NCBI GenBank assembly: GCA_032164295.1
Contig: JAJHTX010000003.1
Location: forward strand, 1,674,001 to 1,738,000
Reading direction: 5' to 3'
Source of the DNA: Inonotus obliquus
Taxonomy: Eukaryota; Basidiomycota; Agaricomycetes; Hymenochaetales; Hymenochaetaceae
Length of the DNA stretch: 64,000 nt
Notes under the pieces: model-generated
What the model saw: the letters and a program-made list of their open reading frames with translations, nothing else
The model's database searches: none
Told to the model about the DNA's origin: nothing
Program-made: the position numbers and the translations under genes
In this document: positions 33,976 to 46,750 of the stretch, one piece after another
Layout of the letters: the number at the start of each line of letters is the position of its first letter
How positions within the stretch are numbered: position 1 is the first letter of the stretch

Positions 33976-34366
33976 TCGTCTCGCGAATGACGACTTTTAT
34001 CCTGTGTCTCTCGTTCTCTGTACGCGCTGGGCCTCGCACGATTGAAAATCATATCTAGAACGGTGATTCATCCATCAGACGAATAGCTTTCGCGATCCGA
34101 TCTAATTCTGTTGGCATCACCAAACTTTTCAGTCAAGGAGACTTACGGAGAGCAGACACGAAATAGTAAAAGCAGATGATCGATAGTTGAAGGAGTACTC
34201 GCATCGCCTCTTTTTATGGTCATAAATTCCGACTACCGATACTGACTGAGCATGATGAAGCTCGAAGAAGTTCCCGTTGGCATAAGCTTTACGTGACTCG
34301 ATTATAGATTTGCATCCCCAAAGCAGGCAAGTAAGTACACGCAAGGACACATAGACCACCCTTCCT
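33976..34366. other. Intergenic spacer
   Basis: No gene supported. This is downstream of transporter A. Confidence 0.5.
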
Positions 34367-36889
34367 TCACAACGTGTATTTGTAACCGCTCCACTTATCG
34401 CCTTTGTCCCTTCTCGCCTCCTCGACGCTTGAGTATGTCCCATTCTTCTTGTTCAGTCCGGTTTTGTCGTCGTTGACTCCGATGATGATTTCATCTCTTT
34501 CCCCCCGTTCACGTGCTTTGTTCTCTTTGCGTAGGAAGAAGAGCATGACGTTTGCTGCTATGAAGCCGCAGCCGATGTAGAGAATGACGATTCCGTGACC
34601 TAGGGTGTATCGAGGTGCGTCGTTAGCGCGGTACTGGATTGTGAAGATGGGGTTTAGTGTTAAGTGGTGAAGTTGTTTGGATAAAATCGACTCACAGCGT
34701 TGGATGTTGCGGCACCGTTGATGTTCCCGCTGTAGATTGCTGTCAGGGGGTGCTCCTAGGTAGGACGAACTAACTTACAAGCCGATAACCCAGCCTAGTG
34801 CGACGCTCCGCTTGTATGTACCCTCTACATTATTCGAGACCCAGGCACTATGAAGGGGGGTAAGGATATAACTATTGAAAAGCATCAAAACTTACATTAT
34901 ATTCGCTGGAATTTCTCACAAGTTCAGAGCACAAATGACAAGATGAAAGGGTGAGACTTACGGATCAACGGATAGATTCCACTGCAATAGATCAGTTTAG
35001 AAACCGAGCGAGAGCGGGAGGGAAGCCTGCTTACCAGGCGGCGAGATAGACGGCGAAGTACGATAGGGCAGCAGACCTCGAAAAGATCAGGATGATATAC
35101 GCAACAACCCCTGCAACCAATAAATCAAATTGAAACGATATCCAGCTTCTCGCTCACCAAGGGAGAAACACCCGCTATGAACGATGGCGATCCAATTACT
35201 TGTGAACTTACAAAAGAAGCGTAAGGTGTGCTTACATGGTGAAGTAACCACGTCCTCCGTAACGATCGGCAAGGAAACCCACAGTACATGTCCAAATGCA
35301 GGCCAATACGTAAACGGGCACCGTCAGGAGGTTTGCCGGTGTAGCTTGGAATCCTGGCAGCAATTATACCATCAGTACCCACTGAGCTCCACCATAAGCC
35401 ACGTACCGAGCTTGTTGATTATAGATGGCAAGAAGAGCGCAAAGCCATATAGCGGACCATTGGCTCCGGTATACAATATCACTAGGTTGTCGTCGTACTT
35501 TATCACAGTCCCAAACTAGAGTGTAAGAGTGCTTACTGCCAACCCAGGTCTTCCAGTCTTTAACACTGTCCCAGATGTACTTCCATCTTGCCTCCTCTCC
35601 ACCAGCCGAGAACATTCCGTCGTTCTGCAGGCGGGAGATAACTGCAGCGCGCTCCTTGTCGGAAAGGAATCGAGCGGTATCGGGGAAATCTTGAATAACG
35701 AAGAAGGATATTGTCCCAGCTATGACAGATAATAGACCTTCCAGGATGAAGATCCATGCCCTAATCTCTCCGTCAGAAGCTAAAGGAAAACATGCGGAAG
35801 TCGAGTTACCAAGCAGGTTTCCCACCAATACCGTCCATTTTTGAAATAGCCGCCTGAGGGATGAAGCTACATCAATAGACAGGAATTCTCCAGGTACATT
35901 CCCAACCCTTACCGCAAGAAGACCCCCGAACGCCCCCGACACAGTCGCTGCTGAGAAGAAAAGAGCGGCACGAAGACCAAATTCGGAGCGTTTGTACCAG
36001 CTACATTGCGAAACAGATATCAGAAATAATCCAAAATAGCCGGATAGGATTCGTTGTGCCTGAATAGACATTCGCGAAAAGGGAGGGCGAGAAAAAATAG
36101 ATCTCCAAACGGAAGATGAGAAGCGAGCTGCCTTGGCACGAGGACAGAGTTTGAGCTTATTCTCACCATGATAGATAATAATTCACCCCTGGGAAGAGAC
36201 CGGCTTCAAATGTACCGAGCATCCAGCGCATGACTATAGGGCTGTATGCTAGGTCCCGGAGAACCGAATACTCAGGGACTACATACCAAAGAGACCACCA
36301 AAATCATGGACTAATCCTTGAACGGTCTATGGTAGATTAGATCACCATAGCTCCGGTCTTTAAAGCGGCACTCACCATCATGATGCCCCAAAGCACCATA
36401 ATCGACGAAAGCCAGATGGATGGACGTAATCTCTTGAGGAAAATATTCGAAGGTACCTGGGCAGGATTTCAAAAGCTTGGAAAAACTTCTCTTCGTCGTT
36501 CGCTAAAGACTCACATCTAGAAGCGAGTATGGAATGAAGAATATCGAGAGACAAATAAGGTATTGAGTGTCTGAAATGTGAAGATCATTTGTTAAGTTGT
36601 ATAACTGTGTAGAAATTTAGCCCTGCGCAAGTACTTGGTAGTTTGAACTGCGTACCTTCGCATTCCCTATGCTTGATCTATCAAGAAAGGCGACCAAATA
36701 CAGGAATGACAACCAGGGTATGAGCACCCAGTCAATCTTGCGAACGAGTTTCTTCTCGTCGATGGCATCCGCGCTGTCATCGATAATGCTGGCTGGTGCA
36801 GCAGAGGCATCGGCAAGCACGGTACGATCCTTCTCGTCAGTAGTTGGGGTAGACAATCCAGTAGATTGCTTGGTATCTTCAGTAGACAT
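34367..36889 (-). CDS. MFS transporter A, anion:cation symporter family
   Basis: Multi-exon gene. Exon 1 (36889-36656) opens MSTEDTKQSTGLS and reaches the first membrane span (KIDWVLIPWLSFLYLVAFLD RSSIGNAK, split here). Later exons read LYNLTNDLHISDTQYLICLS, VPSNIFLKRLRPSIWLSSIM, TVQGLVHDFGGLF, GTFEAGLFPGVNYYLS, WYKRSEFGLRAALFFSAATV and FVIQDFPDTARFLSDKERAA. The last part ends EARRDKGDKWSGYKYTL and stop. These are the consensus blocks of the fungal allantoate-permease group (Dal5, Tna1, Liz1, Seo1), 12-span proton symporters of small organic anions and vitamins. Substrate unknown. It is the most family-typical member of the cluster, and no lesion was seen. Confidence 0.85.
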
Positions 36890-38279
36890 GCTTGAGAAGA
36901 CTCTGAGCCGCCTTAGGAACTGGGTGCTTTCAGTTTCGAAGGAGTTCGAGCAACTGAGCGCCCCGACAAGTAGATGGAGGTTGAATTGGTAATGAGGTCC
37001 TACTTATCTTTATATGCGAGACCCATCGTATTTGTCAGGCGAGGTCAAGGTTATCACGTAGTACGCACGATCTTCCAGGTTTACAGCCTGCTAATCCGAT
37101 CTGCCTCTCACGCTAGAGTTTCACACCGAGAAGAAGCATAGCCTTGGACCCTAGAAGGATATAAATCTCACATGGTCGCGGTAGACCGTTCATCTGCAGC
37201 TAAGATTGGAGTTGTCGAGAATGGATTTTCCAGGTGGACTACGAACATATAGTGGGTTCCGCATTAGCGAAAAGTGGACGATGAAGATTTGGAGGTTTCC
37301 ATGTCCAGATAAAGCGCCAACAGTTGGTGAGAATCCAGCAACTCTTGTCTGGTTGGCTGGGTTAGTGCGGTCCGACAAAAATTGGGAAGCAATAGGGGAA
37401 GTATCACCGTGTTGACCAATGATAAAGGTTAGATCATGTGACCGTGTAAATATTGTGTCCAAATACAGGTAAACAGCGCTCATTTTCCTTTTCTTAAGTA
37501 TCACTCAAGTCTCATTCGCGGCGCTGTCTAGAGCTTCCAGCAAAGAGACCAAGTTCGACGATAGATCTAAACGTACGCCGTGCCGTTTCCGCCTGAGCTA
37601 GCTTCACTGCTACCGTACAGTACCAGAAAAGGGTGTCTGGTCCTCTATCCATCCCCCCCCCACATAACCATTGAGCGACGAATCGTCCAATTCTCACGCC
37701 GTGCTACATAGTAAGCTGCAACTCGGCGATATGAGAATATCAGACAAGCAAAGGGCGTGACGCCCTATATCTAGTACCTTAGAAAAAGCACGGGTTATAG
37801 AGAAGCTCCTGTATAATTAGATTTGGAATCTATCTCCGTCGCAACAGGATACCAGCGGAGAGGATTTCGATGTATTATATCTACTTGTCATTGCGTTCTG
37901 GAGCTCTATGGACCGCGGAGGGTGCTTTGCCTCAACAATCAATTCAAAATCGCAACACGAGGTGAAATGCATGTCTTCTCATACTTGCCGTGCTTCATGA
38001 ATGCGCAAGAATGGAAGTCATTGATATGATAACCTTCAAGAAGTGTAGTGAAACCAGTGTTGATATTTGAATTGATCCGGAATACATAGAGCGAAAGAAA
38101 AGGATCTATACCGCAAGCAAGTTTGACCTCCGTGATACATTTACCCCTGGTACTAGTAACGGCATGGCGAGAAAGGGGAACGTAGTCCGCTCTCATGAGC
38201 CTGAAATTCTGCAGTGTTTAAATTCTGGTACGTAACCACCTATCGCTGCTTATCAAACTAACCACGAATAGCGGCCAAG
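36890..38279. other. Intergenic spacer, 1.4 kb
   Basis: Contains the promoter of transporter A (within a few hundred bases of 36890). No other gene is recognised. Frames at 37190-37504 and 37939-38196 show no family features. Confidence 0.5.
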
Positions 38280-40807
38280 TCAAGTCATATACCTAAACCC
38301 ACTCCAGTTATCTCCTTTGTCCGTCTTAGCAGCTTCCACTGTTTCATATATACCATTACGCTCATGTCCTCCACTGACACCGGTAATCGGATTGACTACG
38401 ACTTCATCCCGTTCGCCACGATCCCGCCTCCTGTTCTCGGCACGTAGGAGGAAGCGGAATAATATTGATCCAACTAGACCGATGAGGATGAAGATGAGTG
38501 TTATTGCATGTCCGAGTGTATACCAGGGTGTGTCGTGAGAGCGGTACTATAGATTTTTCCGTTAGCAGAAGTAAAAGTAGGAAAGGAGCTGAGTCTGACT
38601 GTGTTGGTGGCGAAGACTCCCATGAGGTTTCCGCTTTGCAATGATGAATCTAGTGAAAATCGCGGTATTACTAGATGAGGAGACCAACCAGCTTATCGTT
38701 ATTGCCATCGAAACACTTCGCCTAGTAGGACCCTCGAAATTATTTGACATCCAAGCTCTGTATCGAGACGAAAGTAGGAGAATTGTGAATTATACTGGAG
38801 CGAGGTTAGACACTAACACTGAGTTGGCTACATAGTAAAGGTAAGGGAGTCAAACGACAGCCGAGTTTGTTCACTGGAAAGCGTACTCACGAAGGGCGGG
38901 AAAAATTCCACTATGAATTAAGTGTTCTTTCAAGTTAAGCATCAGCGGGTGCGGTGTATATCGGATCTCACATAGCTGCTACGAACGCCGCGAAGTATGA
39001 CAGAGCCGCATTCCTGGAGAATATGAGGATGATGTACCCTATTCCGGCTGACCAAGTAGGAGTGAGTTCATGGAATCGGTGACAAGCGGCTGCTTGAATA
39101 ACTCACAGACTATAGATAGACCACTGCCAAACCGAGGAATATGAGTAGGTGGAATGAAAATCACTGAAATAACTTACATAGAGAAAACTCCGCGCTTTCC
39201 CATGCGATCGGCTACATAGCCTATACAACATGCAGATATAGACGCTACAATGTATACGGGTACGGTAAGTAGATTTGCCGGGGTTGCAGCGAAGCCTTGA
39301 AAATAGGAAAGAAGTGAGATAGAAAAGATAGCTTGGGAAAAAGGCGGATTCGCACCTAATTCGGAGATGATGCTTGGGAGGAACAGAGAGAAGGCGTAAA
39401 GCGGACCGTCAGTTCCTGAGTTAAATAGAAGGATCCCTCGTCAGGTTATCTGGCGGAGTATTACTCGAACATCCCACGTACCTATCTTGACGATCACACC
39501 CACCCAAGTCTTCCAGTCTGTAAGCCCGTTCCGTACATCGTGCCACCTAAGCCGTTCTCCTCCAGCACAGAAATGATCATCTGCCTGTAATCGACGAACA
39601 ACATATTCTCTTTCCTCCTTTGACAGGAAACGTGCGGTGCTAGGGAAGTCTTGGATGAAGTAGAAAGAAGCGATTGCGACGAGTAGAGTTATGAGGCCCT
39701 CGATGATGAATATCCAGGCCCTGCGTGAACAAGCTCAGTGGAAGTTCCGCCTCATTGAATAGATGAAGCTGCTTACCAGGCAGGTTTGCCTCCGATTCCG
39801 TCCATATTCGAAATCGCCGCCTGTCATGCATGATATCAAATTTTCATGGTAACAATCAAAGATGCAGATGGCAGACTCACGGCCAGGAGACCACCGAAAG
39901 CACCAGCGGAGGTGGTGGCCGATCCGAATGCTGCAATTCGGACACCGAGTTCGTTCCGCTTGTACCAACTGTATAACAGTTTATCAGGTTGTTAGCTCAC
40001 TGGAAGCCGACACAATATTCTACCAAGAGAAATAGAACACCGATCCAACATAGAATCCGGATTCAAACACTCCGAGCAGCAATCGAATCGCTTTGATACT
40101 TGTCAGGAGTGAAGCGAGTAAGAATAAAGTAAAGAATCACCGAGTAGACCGCCAAAGTTATGAACTAGGCCTTGGATGACCTTGTGTGTGCCAAGACGAT
40201 TGAATTCCTAGTACAAATTAAATTAGAGTTTTGGTCACTGGCTCACCATGACCGCGCCCCACAGAAGCATGATAGTTGATAACCATATAGATGGAGTTAG
40301 TCGTTTCAGGCATATGTTCGCGGGCACCTGAAAGTGTTAAGTATCAGATCCTAGGCACGAATACTAGTAAGAACGCTTTACCCCGAGAAATGCGTAAGGT
40401 ATGAAAAATAGGGAAAGGCAGAGTAGGTACTGAGTATCCGAAATACGCAAGTCCTCCTCCAGCCCGTATAACTAGCGTTCGTGCGTTAATCCGGTTATGC
40501 ACTTCGGGTGTGTTCGTAAGAACGGAACACATACTCGAGCACTGCCGATGCTTGTGCGGTCAAGGAAACAGAGGAGGAGAAGTAGGCACAGCCAAGGCAT
40601 CAACGTGAAATCGAGCCGACGTAGGAGTTTCCTCTCGTCAATGACACTGCCGGATGCTTGCTCTTCGGCGCTACCGCTCTGTAGATTCCTCGCGTCCGAG
40701 CCCGTCTTGAGAGCAGCCGACTCAACTTCTTCAAGCTCTATCTCGTTGAACGGCTTGTCTGCATCCCCTTCAACCTCGCGCTTCGCGGGTGCTTGATCTC
40801 CTGGCAT
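38280..40807 (-). CDS. MFS transporter B (array copy)
   Basis: Starts MPGDQAPAKREVEGDADK. Exon 1 ends FLDRTSIGSAR at a GTATGT donor. Next come LYGLEEDLRISDTQYLLCLS, VPANICLKRLTPSIWL, VIQGLVHNFGGLLG, LLGVFESGFYVGSVFYFSW, WYKRNELGVRIAAFGSATTS, ISNMDGIGGKPAW and the FIIEGLITLLVAIASFYFIQ block followed by DFPSTARFLSKEEREYVVRR. It ends in GDNWSG and a short RYMT-type tail. It is of the same anion:cation symporter family as A but clearly a separate subfamily. All exons read appear open. A CCGGTTAATC..TGACCCTATCAC block at 40883-40906 lies 76-99 bp upstream of the ATG. Confidence 0.8.
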
Positions 40808-41448
40808 ATAGTAGAGAGCGACGAATGAACGGTATGACGGAGATATCTCCCAGTCATCTTATCCTATATCATGATTATATCCGCCGGTTAATCTCTGACC
40901 CTATCACCTTGCTTCGAAGAGAAGACGAGCGGACAGAGATAGTACCGTGGATGCCCGACCGAGCTTGACAAAGCTATGTATTATCCAGGAACAACGGAGG
41001 AAGGACTTCAACCTGATTCGATATTGCGCAACTTAGTTAGAAGCATATATAAAACCGGTGCGGCGCCTGTTTATAGCCTCGATGCCGTTATACTAATGAT
41101 AGGACAAGGACTCGAGAGGGTTTCAGCGAAGTTGGAGTTTGATGCTGAAAATACCGAATGGTACATTGTCTGGTTGCCCTGACCTTCGACCATTCAAACC
41201 TTCACACTGATACACTGGAACATTATGGGGGTGGGGTGGAAGAAAGGGAACCCCGACTTCTTTTCCGTTGCTCCATTTCATACGGCGATAAGAAGGGAGA
41301 GATAAATACCGGTTTCAAGCTAGTCTTGAGGTTTAGGGGTGCATGAAGCAACGGCGTTTGAAACGATTCTATACGCATTCTGCAAACGCGGATTCAAGTA
41401 AAAATCATCAATCACTTCGTATTTAAACAAGCAGTAGTGACACTCATG
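40808..41448. other. Spacer between array copies B and C
   Basis: About 640 bp, closely resembling the spacer upstream of G (60604-61241), including TCATCCAGGAACAACGGAGGAAGGA-like sequence in both. It carries the B promoter. Confidence 0.7.
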
Positions 41449-43993
41449 TCAAGTCATATACCTATAACCACTCCAATTGTCTCCTTTGTCCCTCTTCGCA
41501 TCTTCCACTGTCTCATAGATCCCATTACGCTCATGTCCTCCACTGACACCGGTAATAGGATTGCCTATGACTTCGTCTCTTTCTCCACGATCTCGCCTCC
41601 TGTTCTCGGCACGTAGGAGGAAGTGCAATACTGTTGATCCAACCAAACCGATTAGGATGAAGATGAGTGTTATTGCATGTCCGAGTGTATACCAGGGTTT
41701 GTCGCGAGAGCGGTACTACAGACATTTCCGTTAGCAGATAGAAAAGCACAAAAGGAGTTGGGTCTGACTAAGTTGGAGCTGAAGGCCCCCATGACGTTTC
41801 CGCTTTGTGATGCGATTAGTGAAAATTCGAGTATTAGTATTAAGTGGTGAGAGGACCAACAAGCCTATCATTATTGCTGTCGAAACGCTTCGCTTGGTTG
41901 AACCCTCGAAATTATTGGACATCCAGGCACTATATTGAGACGAATGTCGGAGAATTCTGAGTTACACTGAAGCGAGGGTGAACACTAACTTTGAGTTTGC
42001 TAGATAGTAATGGTCAATAGGGGGTCAAACGACAGCGAGTTTGTCACTGGCAAGCGTACTCACGAAGGGCGGGAAAAATTCCACTACGGGTTGTTTCAAG
42101 TTAAGCACCAACAAGTGCGATTTGTTACGAATCTCACATTGCTGCTACGAATGCTGCGAAGTACGACAGGGCAACATTCCTAGAGAGTAGGAGAATAATG
42201 TATCCTGTTGCGGCTGACAATTAAAAGTGAGTTCAAGAATAGAATGCCAAGCAACTGCGTAAGCAACTCACAGACTATGGATAGAGCACTGCCAGATCAA
42301 GGAGTATGAGTAAGCTAAAACGTGAATCGCTGAAATAGCTCACATGCTAAACAGTCCGCGGTTTCTCATGCGATCGGCTAGATAGCCTATCCAACATGAA
42401 AATAAGGTTGCAACGATATATATGGGTACGGAAAGTAGATTTGCCCGGGTTGCAGCGAAGCCTTAAAGATAGGAAAGAAGTGAGACAGAACGAAAAAGTA
42501 GAGAGAAAGGCGGGTTCTCGCCTAATCCGGAGATAATACTAGGGAGGAACAGGGAGAATGCGTAAAGCGGACCAGTAGTGCCTGTGAGTGACACAAAACA
42601 AATTCCTCGTCAGTCTAGTCAGCGAGACCTTACGCGAACATCCCACGTACCTATCTTGACAAGCACACCTACGGAAGTCTTCCAGTCTGTAATCCCTTTC
42701 CATACATCGCGCATCTTCAGCCGTTCTCCTCCAGCAGAGAATTGGTCGTCTGCCAGTAATCGGCGAACAACATATTCTCGTTCCTCCTTAGATAGGAAAC
42801 TTGAGGTGCTAGGGTAGTCTTGGATGAAGTAGTAAGACGCGATTGCGGCAAGAACAGTCATAAGTCCCTCAATGATGAATATCCAGGCCCTGCGCACAGA
42901 TCAAACAAATTGGTCGGGTTTGCATTTCGGTAAGTAGATTGGGCCGCTTACCAGGCAGGCTTTCCACCAATGCCGTCCATGTTTGAAATCGCCGCCTGCC
43001 ATGCAATATGATGAGAATAGAACAGACTCGCATTAAGCAATAGAAGGGAATGTAAATGACAGAAACTCACGGCGAGGAGACCGCCGAAAGCACCTGCAAT
43101 GGTGACGGCTGAATTGAACACCGCAAGTCGGATACCAAGTTCATTCCGCTTGTACCAACTGGTTAAAAGTTTATTAGGTTGTTGATCCGCCAGCCTGCAC
43201 GATATCGCACCAAGAGAAGTAGAACACCGATCCGACGTAGAATCCGGCTTCAAATACTCCGAGCAGCAATCGTGTTGCTTTGGCACTTGTCAGGAATAAT
43301 GCGAGTAAGGATAAAGTAAAGAACTGACCGAGTAGGCCGCCAAAGTTGTGAACTAGACCTTGGGCGACCTTGGGCGTGTCAAGGAGATTGAGTTCGGATT
43401 ATTGACTAGAGTTTTTATCATGTGCTTACCATTGCTATACCCCACAGAAGCATGATTGTTGATAGCCAGATAGATGGGGTTACCCGTCTTATGCATATAT
43501 TCGCGGGTACCTGAAAGTATGAGTATACTTTACGCAAGATAGTACAAACGAGGAGAAAAGGTCGTACATCGAGAAAAGCAAAAGGCACGAAAAACAGAGA
43601 AAGGCAGAGTAGATACTGAGTATCTGTCAAATTCAAGTCCTCTTCCTACCCGTATAACTATCGTTCGTACGTTAGTATAGTTTAGCGGCATGGGCACCGA
43701 CGAAAGAATGGAATGCATACTCGAGCACTACCGATGCTTGTGCGGTCAAGGAAACAGAGAAGGAGAAGCAAACACAGCCAAGGCACCAACGTGAAGTCAA
43801 GGCGGCGCAGGAGTTTCTTCTCGTCAATGACACCGACGGATGCTTGCTCTTCGGCACCACCGCTCTGTAAGTTCCTTGCGTCCGTGACGGTCTTGTAAGC
43901 AGCCGGATCGACTTTTTCAAGCTCTATCTCGGTACTTGGCTTGTCTGCATCCCCTTCAACATCGCGTTTCGCGGGTACTTGGTCTCCTGGCAT
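41449..43993 (-). pseudogene. MFS transporter C, nonsense in exon 2
   Basis: Starts MPGDQVPAKRDVEGDADK. Exon 1 is intact through the first span. Exon 2 reads LYG, then TAG (43646-43648), then EEDLNLTDTQYLLCLS. Copies E and H have Met and F has Leu at the stop position. The rest (ICIRRVTPSIWLSTIM, WYKRNELGIRLAVFNSAVTI, FIIEGLMTVLAAIASYYFIQ) is open, so the lesion is young. One intron starts with GC at 42520-42521 in place of GT. The conserved upstream block is at 44166-44190. Confidence 0.7.
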
Positions 43994-44731
43994 ATTGAGG
44001 GCGGCGAATGGAAAGAAACGCACCTGGAGACTATTAATATGGCTCAACTGACGTCCGATATTCGCGTCGAAGTTGATATTGGAGAAGCTCTTTACACCAT
44101 CCTTGCCAATCCATGCCGTGATATCTCCTAGTCATCTGTTCCTATTCTTTGACTGAGTGTATCACCCGGTTAATCCTCTGATCCTATCACTGCGCTTCGA
44201 AGACGGCCTTTACAGTAGACAGAGATAGTGCCATGGGATGTCTTGGCAAGGAAATGTATCATCCAAGAACAACGGAGGACGGGCCCCAACCTGATTCCAT
44301 ATCGCGAAGCTTCAGGAAGTAAGAAGCACATTGTATAAAGCCGGAGCGGCGACTACCTATGGCTTTGTGCCGTTATCTTAGCGATATAGCAGCAACTGAG
44401 GAGAGGGCGGAGAACGCGTCGAAAGGGATCCAGTTATGTTAGAGTATGACTGGTGCTGAAAGCGAAAGCGATGGACGTACTGGCATACTGTCTTGTTGCC
44501 ATGTCCATCGACTCGGACTACTCAAAGCTTCACACCAATACACTGCAGATATGAGGTGAAAGAAAGGATGCCCCAACTTCTCTTCCATTGCTCCTTTTTA
44601 TACGGTAACAAAACGGAAGAGATACGTGCGCATTGCAAGCCAATCTTGAGATTTAAGTGTGAACGAAGCAACGCGGGGTCTGATATTCTGCAAGTACGAA
44701 TTCAAGAGAAAAAATCATCAATCACTTCGCA
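43994..44731. other. Spacer between copies C and D
   Basis: About 740 bp, similar to the spacer upstream of F (57489-58250). Palindrome 1 begins inside it at 44216. Confidence 0.6.
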
Positions 44732-46665
44732 TTAAACCAACCAGCTGTAGCAGTCAAATTGAGTCATATACCTATACCCACTCCAATTGTCTCCTTTGTC
44801 CCTCTTCACATCTTCCACAGTCTCATAGAATCCGTTACATTCCCTCCGCTGACATCGGTTATCGGACCGCCTAATATTTTCACCCCTTTCTCGACGATCC
44901 CGCCTCCGGTTCTCGGCACGCAGGAGAAGGTGGCAAGCTGTCGACCCGACTAGACCGATGAGGGTGAAGATGAGTGTCACTGCATGCCCGAGTGTGTACC
45001 AGGGTGTGTCGCGAGAGCGGTACTACAGAGTTTTCCGTTAGCGTAAGGAAGCACGGTAAAAAATCAAGATGATTCTGACTGTGTTGGCGGTGAAGGCTCC
45101 TGTTAGGTTCCCGCTTTGCGATGCTGTTAGTGCGTATTTCATTCTTGAGCGACGAAAGGACCTACAAGCATATTGTTATTGCCATTGAAACGCTTCGCTT
45201 GTAGGAACCCTCAATATTGTTTGAGACCAGGCGCTGAATTGCGACGAATGTCAGAGCATTGCGGAATATGTTAGAGAAGTCTCAAATATTAACACTGCAC
45301 TTGCTGAATAACAAAGGGCGAGGCGTCAAAAGACGAAGAGTTGTATTTGATGAGGTGTACTCACGAATGGCGGGGAGAATTATGCTATGGAATGAAAGTG
45401 ATTCTGAGTAAAGCGCTCGACAGTCCGATTAGTAACAAGACTTACCTTGCTGCTACGAATGTTGCGAAGTAAGAAAGAGCAGGATTCCTGGAGAAAAGGA
45501 GGATACTATTTCCTATCCCAGCTTATGAGTATTAAAAGTGGGCATGTACACTGGCTGTCAAACGCACGCCTAAGAAGCGTACTGATAATGAATGATCCTC
45601 TGGTACATAGCATTAGGGGGTAAAATGAATTCAACACGAGGTGAAACTCACATAGGGATATATCCACTGTTTCCCACCGTGGCCTGCGAAACATGCAAAT
45701 ATGTTTACTACGATATATACGGGCACGGCAAGTAGATTCGCCGGGGTCGCAGCGAAGCCTTTAAAATAAGAAAGAAGTGAGATAAGAGAGATTATCTCGA
45801 GTAAACGGGATCTCACCTAATTCAGACATGATACTTGGAAGAAACAAGGAGAAGGCGCAAAGTAGGCCATCTGCACCTGAAACCGTCCATACGCGGTGTC
45901 TGTTAGAGCATTCTTCAGTCGAGTGTTTGAATGAGCGAGTAACGCACCGATAGTGACGGTAGCACCTAACCACGTTTTCCAATCTGTGATTCCTTTCCAT
46001 ACATCGCACCATCTGAGTCCTTCCCCCGCGGCGGAGGATCAATCATCTGCCTGTAATCGATGGTCAACATATTCTCGTTCCTCCTTCAACAGAAAGCGTG
46101 CGGTATCGGGGTAGTCTTGGATGAAGCAGAAAGAAGCGATTGCGACGAGGACAGTTATACGTCCCTCAGTGATGAATATCCAGGCCCTGAGCATCCCAAA
46201 TCAAACGAGACTTGCTTACCAGGCAGGCTTGCCACCAATGCCGTTCATGCCGCCTAATACATGAGATAACAATCAAGGTTGGACCTGATAACAACTCACT
46301 GCCAGAAGTCTGCCGAAAGCACCTGCAGAAGTGACGGCGGAGTTAGATACCGGAAGACGTAACCCGAGTTCATGGCGTTTGTTCCAACTACGGATATCGC
46401 CATCAACCACTGTTTCGCAGCCTACAGCATGTGTGAGGACGCACCAAGAGAAGTAGAATGCCGATCCAACATAGACTCTGGAATCAAATAGTCTGAGCAG
46501 TAATCGCGTCGCTTGGACCCATAATGCTGAGATACCCAGAAGTGCTCACCTTTGTTGTATCTCTCTTACTTCATACCTGTATCTCCTGAAAATCTATGCG
46601 ACAATAGACGGACATCGCATCTACGTCGTGTCAGAGTTTGGCTTCAATTGAGCAGGGTAGGGTAG
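44216..46665. repeat. Palindrome 1, left arm
   Basis: 2450 bp, near-identical reverse complement of 46751-49200 (paired coordinates sum to 93416). The first mismatch at the outer edge is at 44215/49201. The few internal differences found (46609/46807 and 46617/46799) are CG against TG/CA. Confidence 0.95.
44732..46520 (-). pseudogene. MFS transporter D, N-terminally truncated
   Basis: Only the part from the FDSRVYVGSAFYFSW region to the C terminus is present. The signal exon and first membrane spans are missing where the palindrome centre lies. A TGA at 46039-46041 interrupts the loop after RLQADD-like codons; copy G has AAA TTC there. A deletion removes most of the ISNMDGIGG exon start. The normal stop is changed, so the C terminus runs on as RYMTQFDCYSWLV. 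Its body is most like G. Confidence 0.85.
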
Positions 46666-46750
46666 ACTTACAAAGATCACATTCTGTCCACTTGGGAAAT
46701 TTGACCAATTCAAGTGAACCAAAACCATTTTCATGCTATAGTTGGAAAGC
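46666..46750. other. Palindrome 1 spacer
   Basis: 85 bp of unique sequence between the arms; no internal symmetry was noted. Confidence 0.9.

Noticed and set aside
46060..46257. Mirror pairs of short frames inside palindrome 1 as separate genes
   Set aside because: They are wrong-frame or antisense readings of the D and D' transporter exons.
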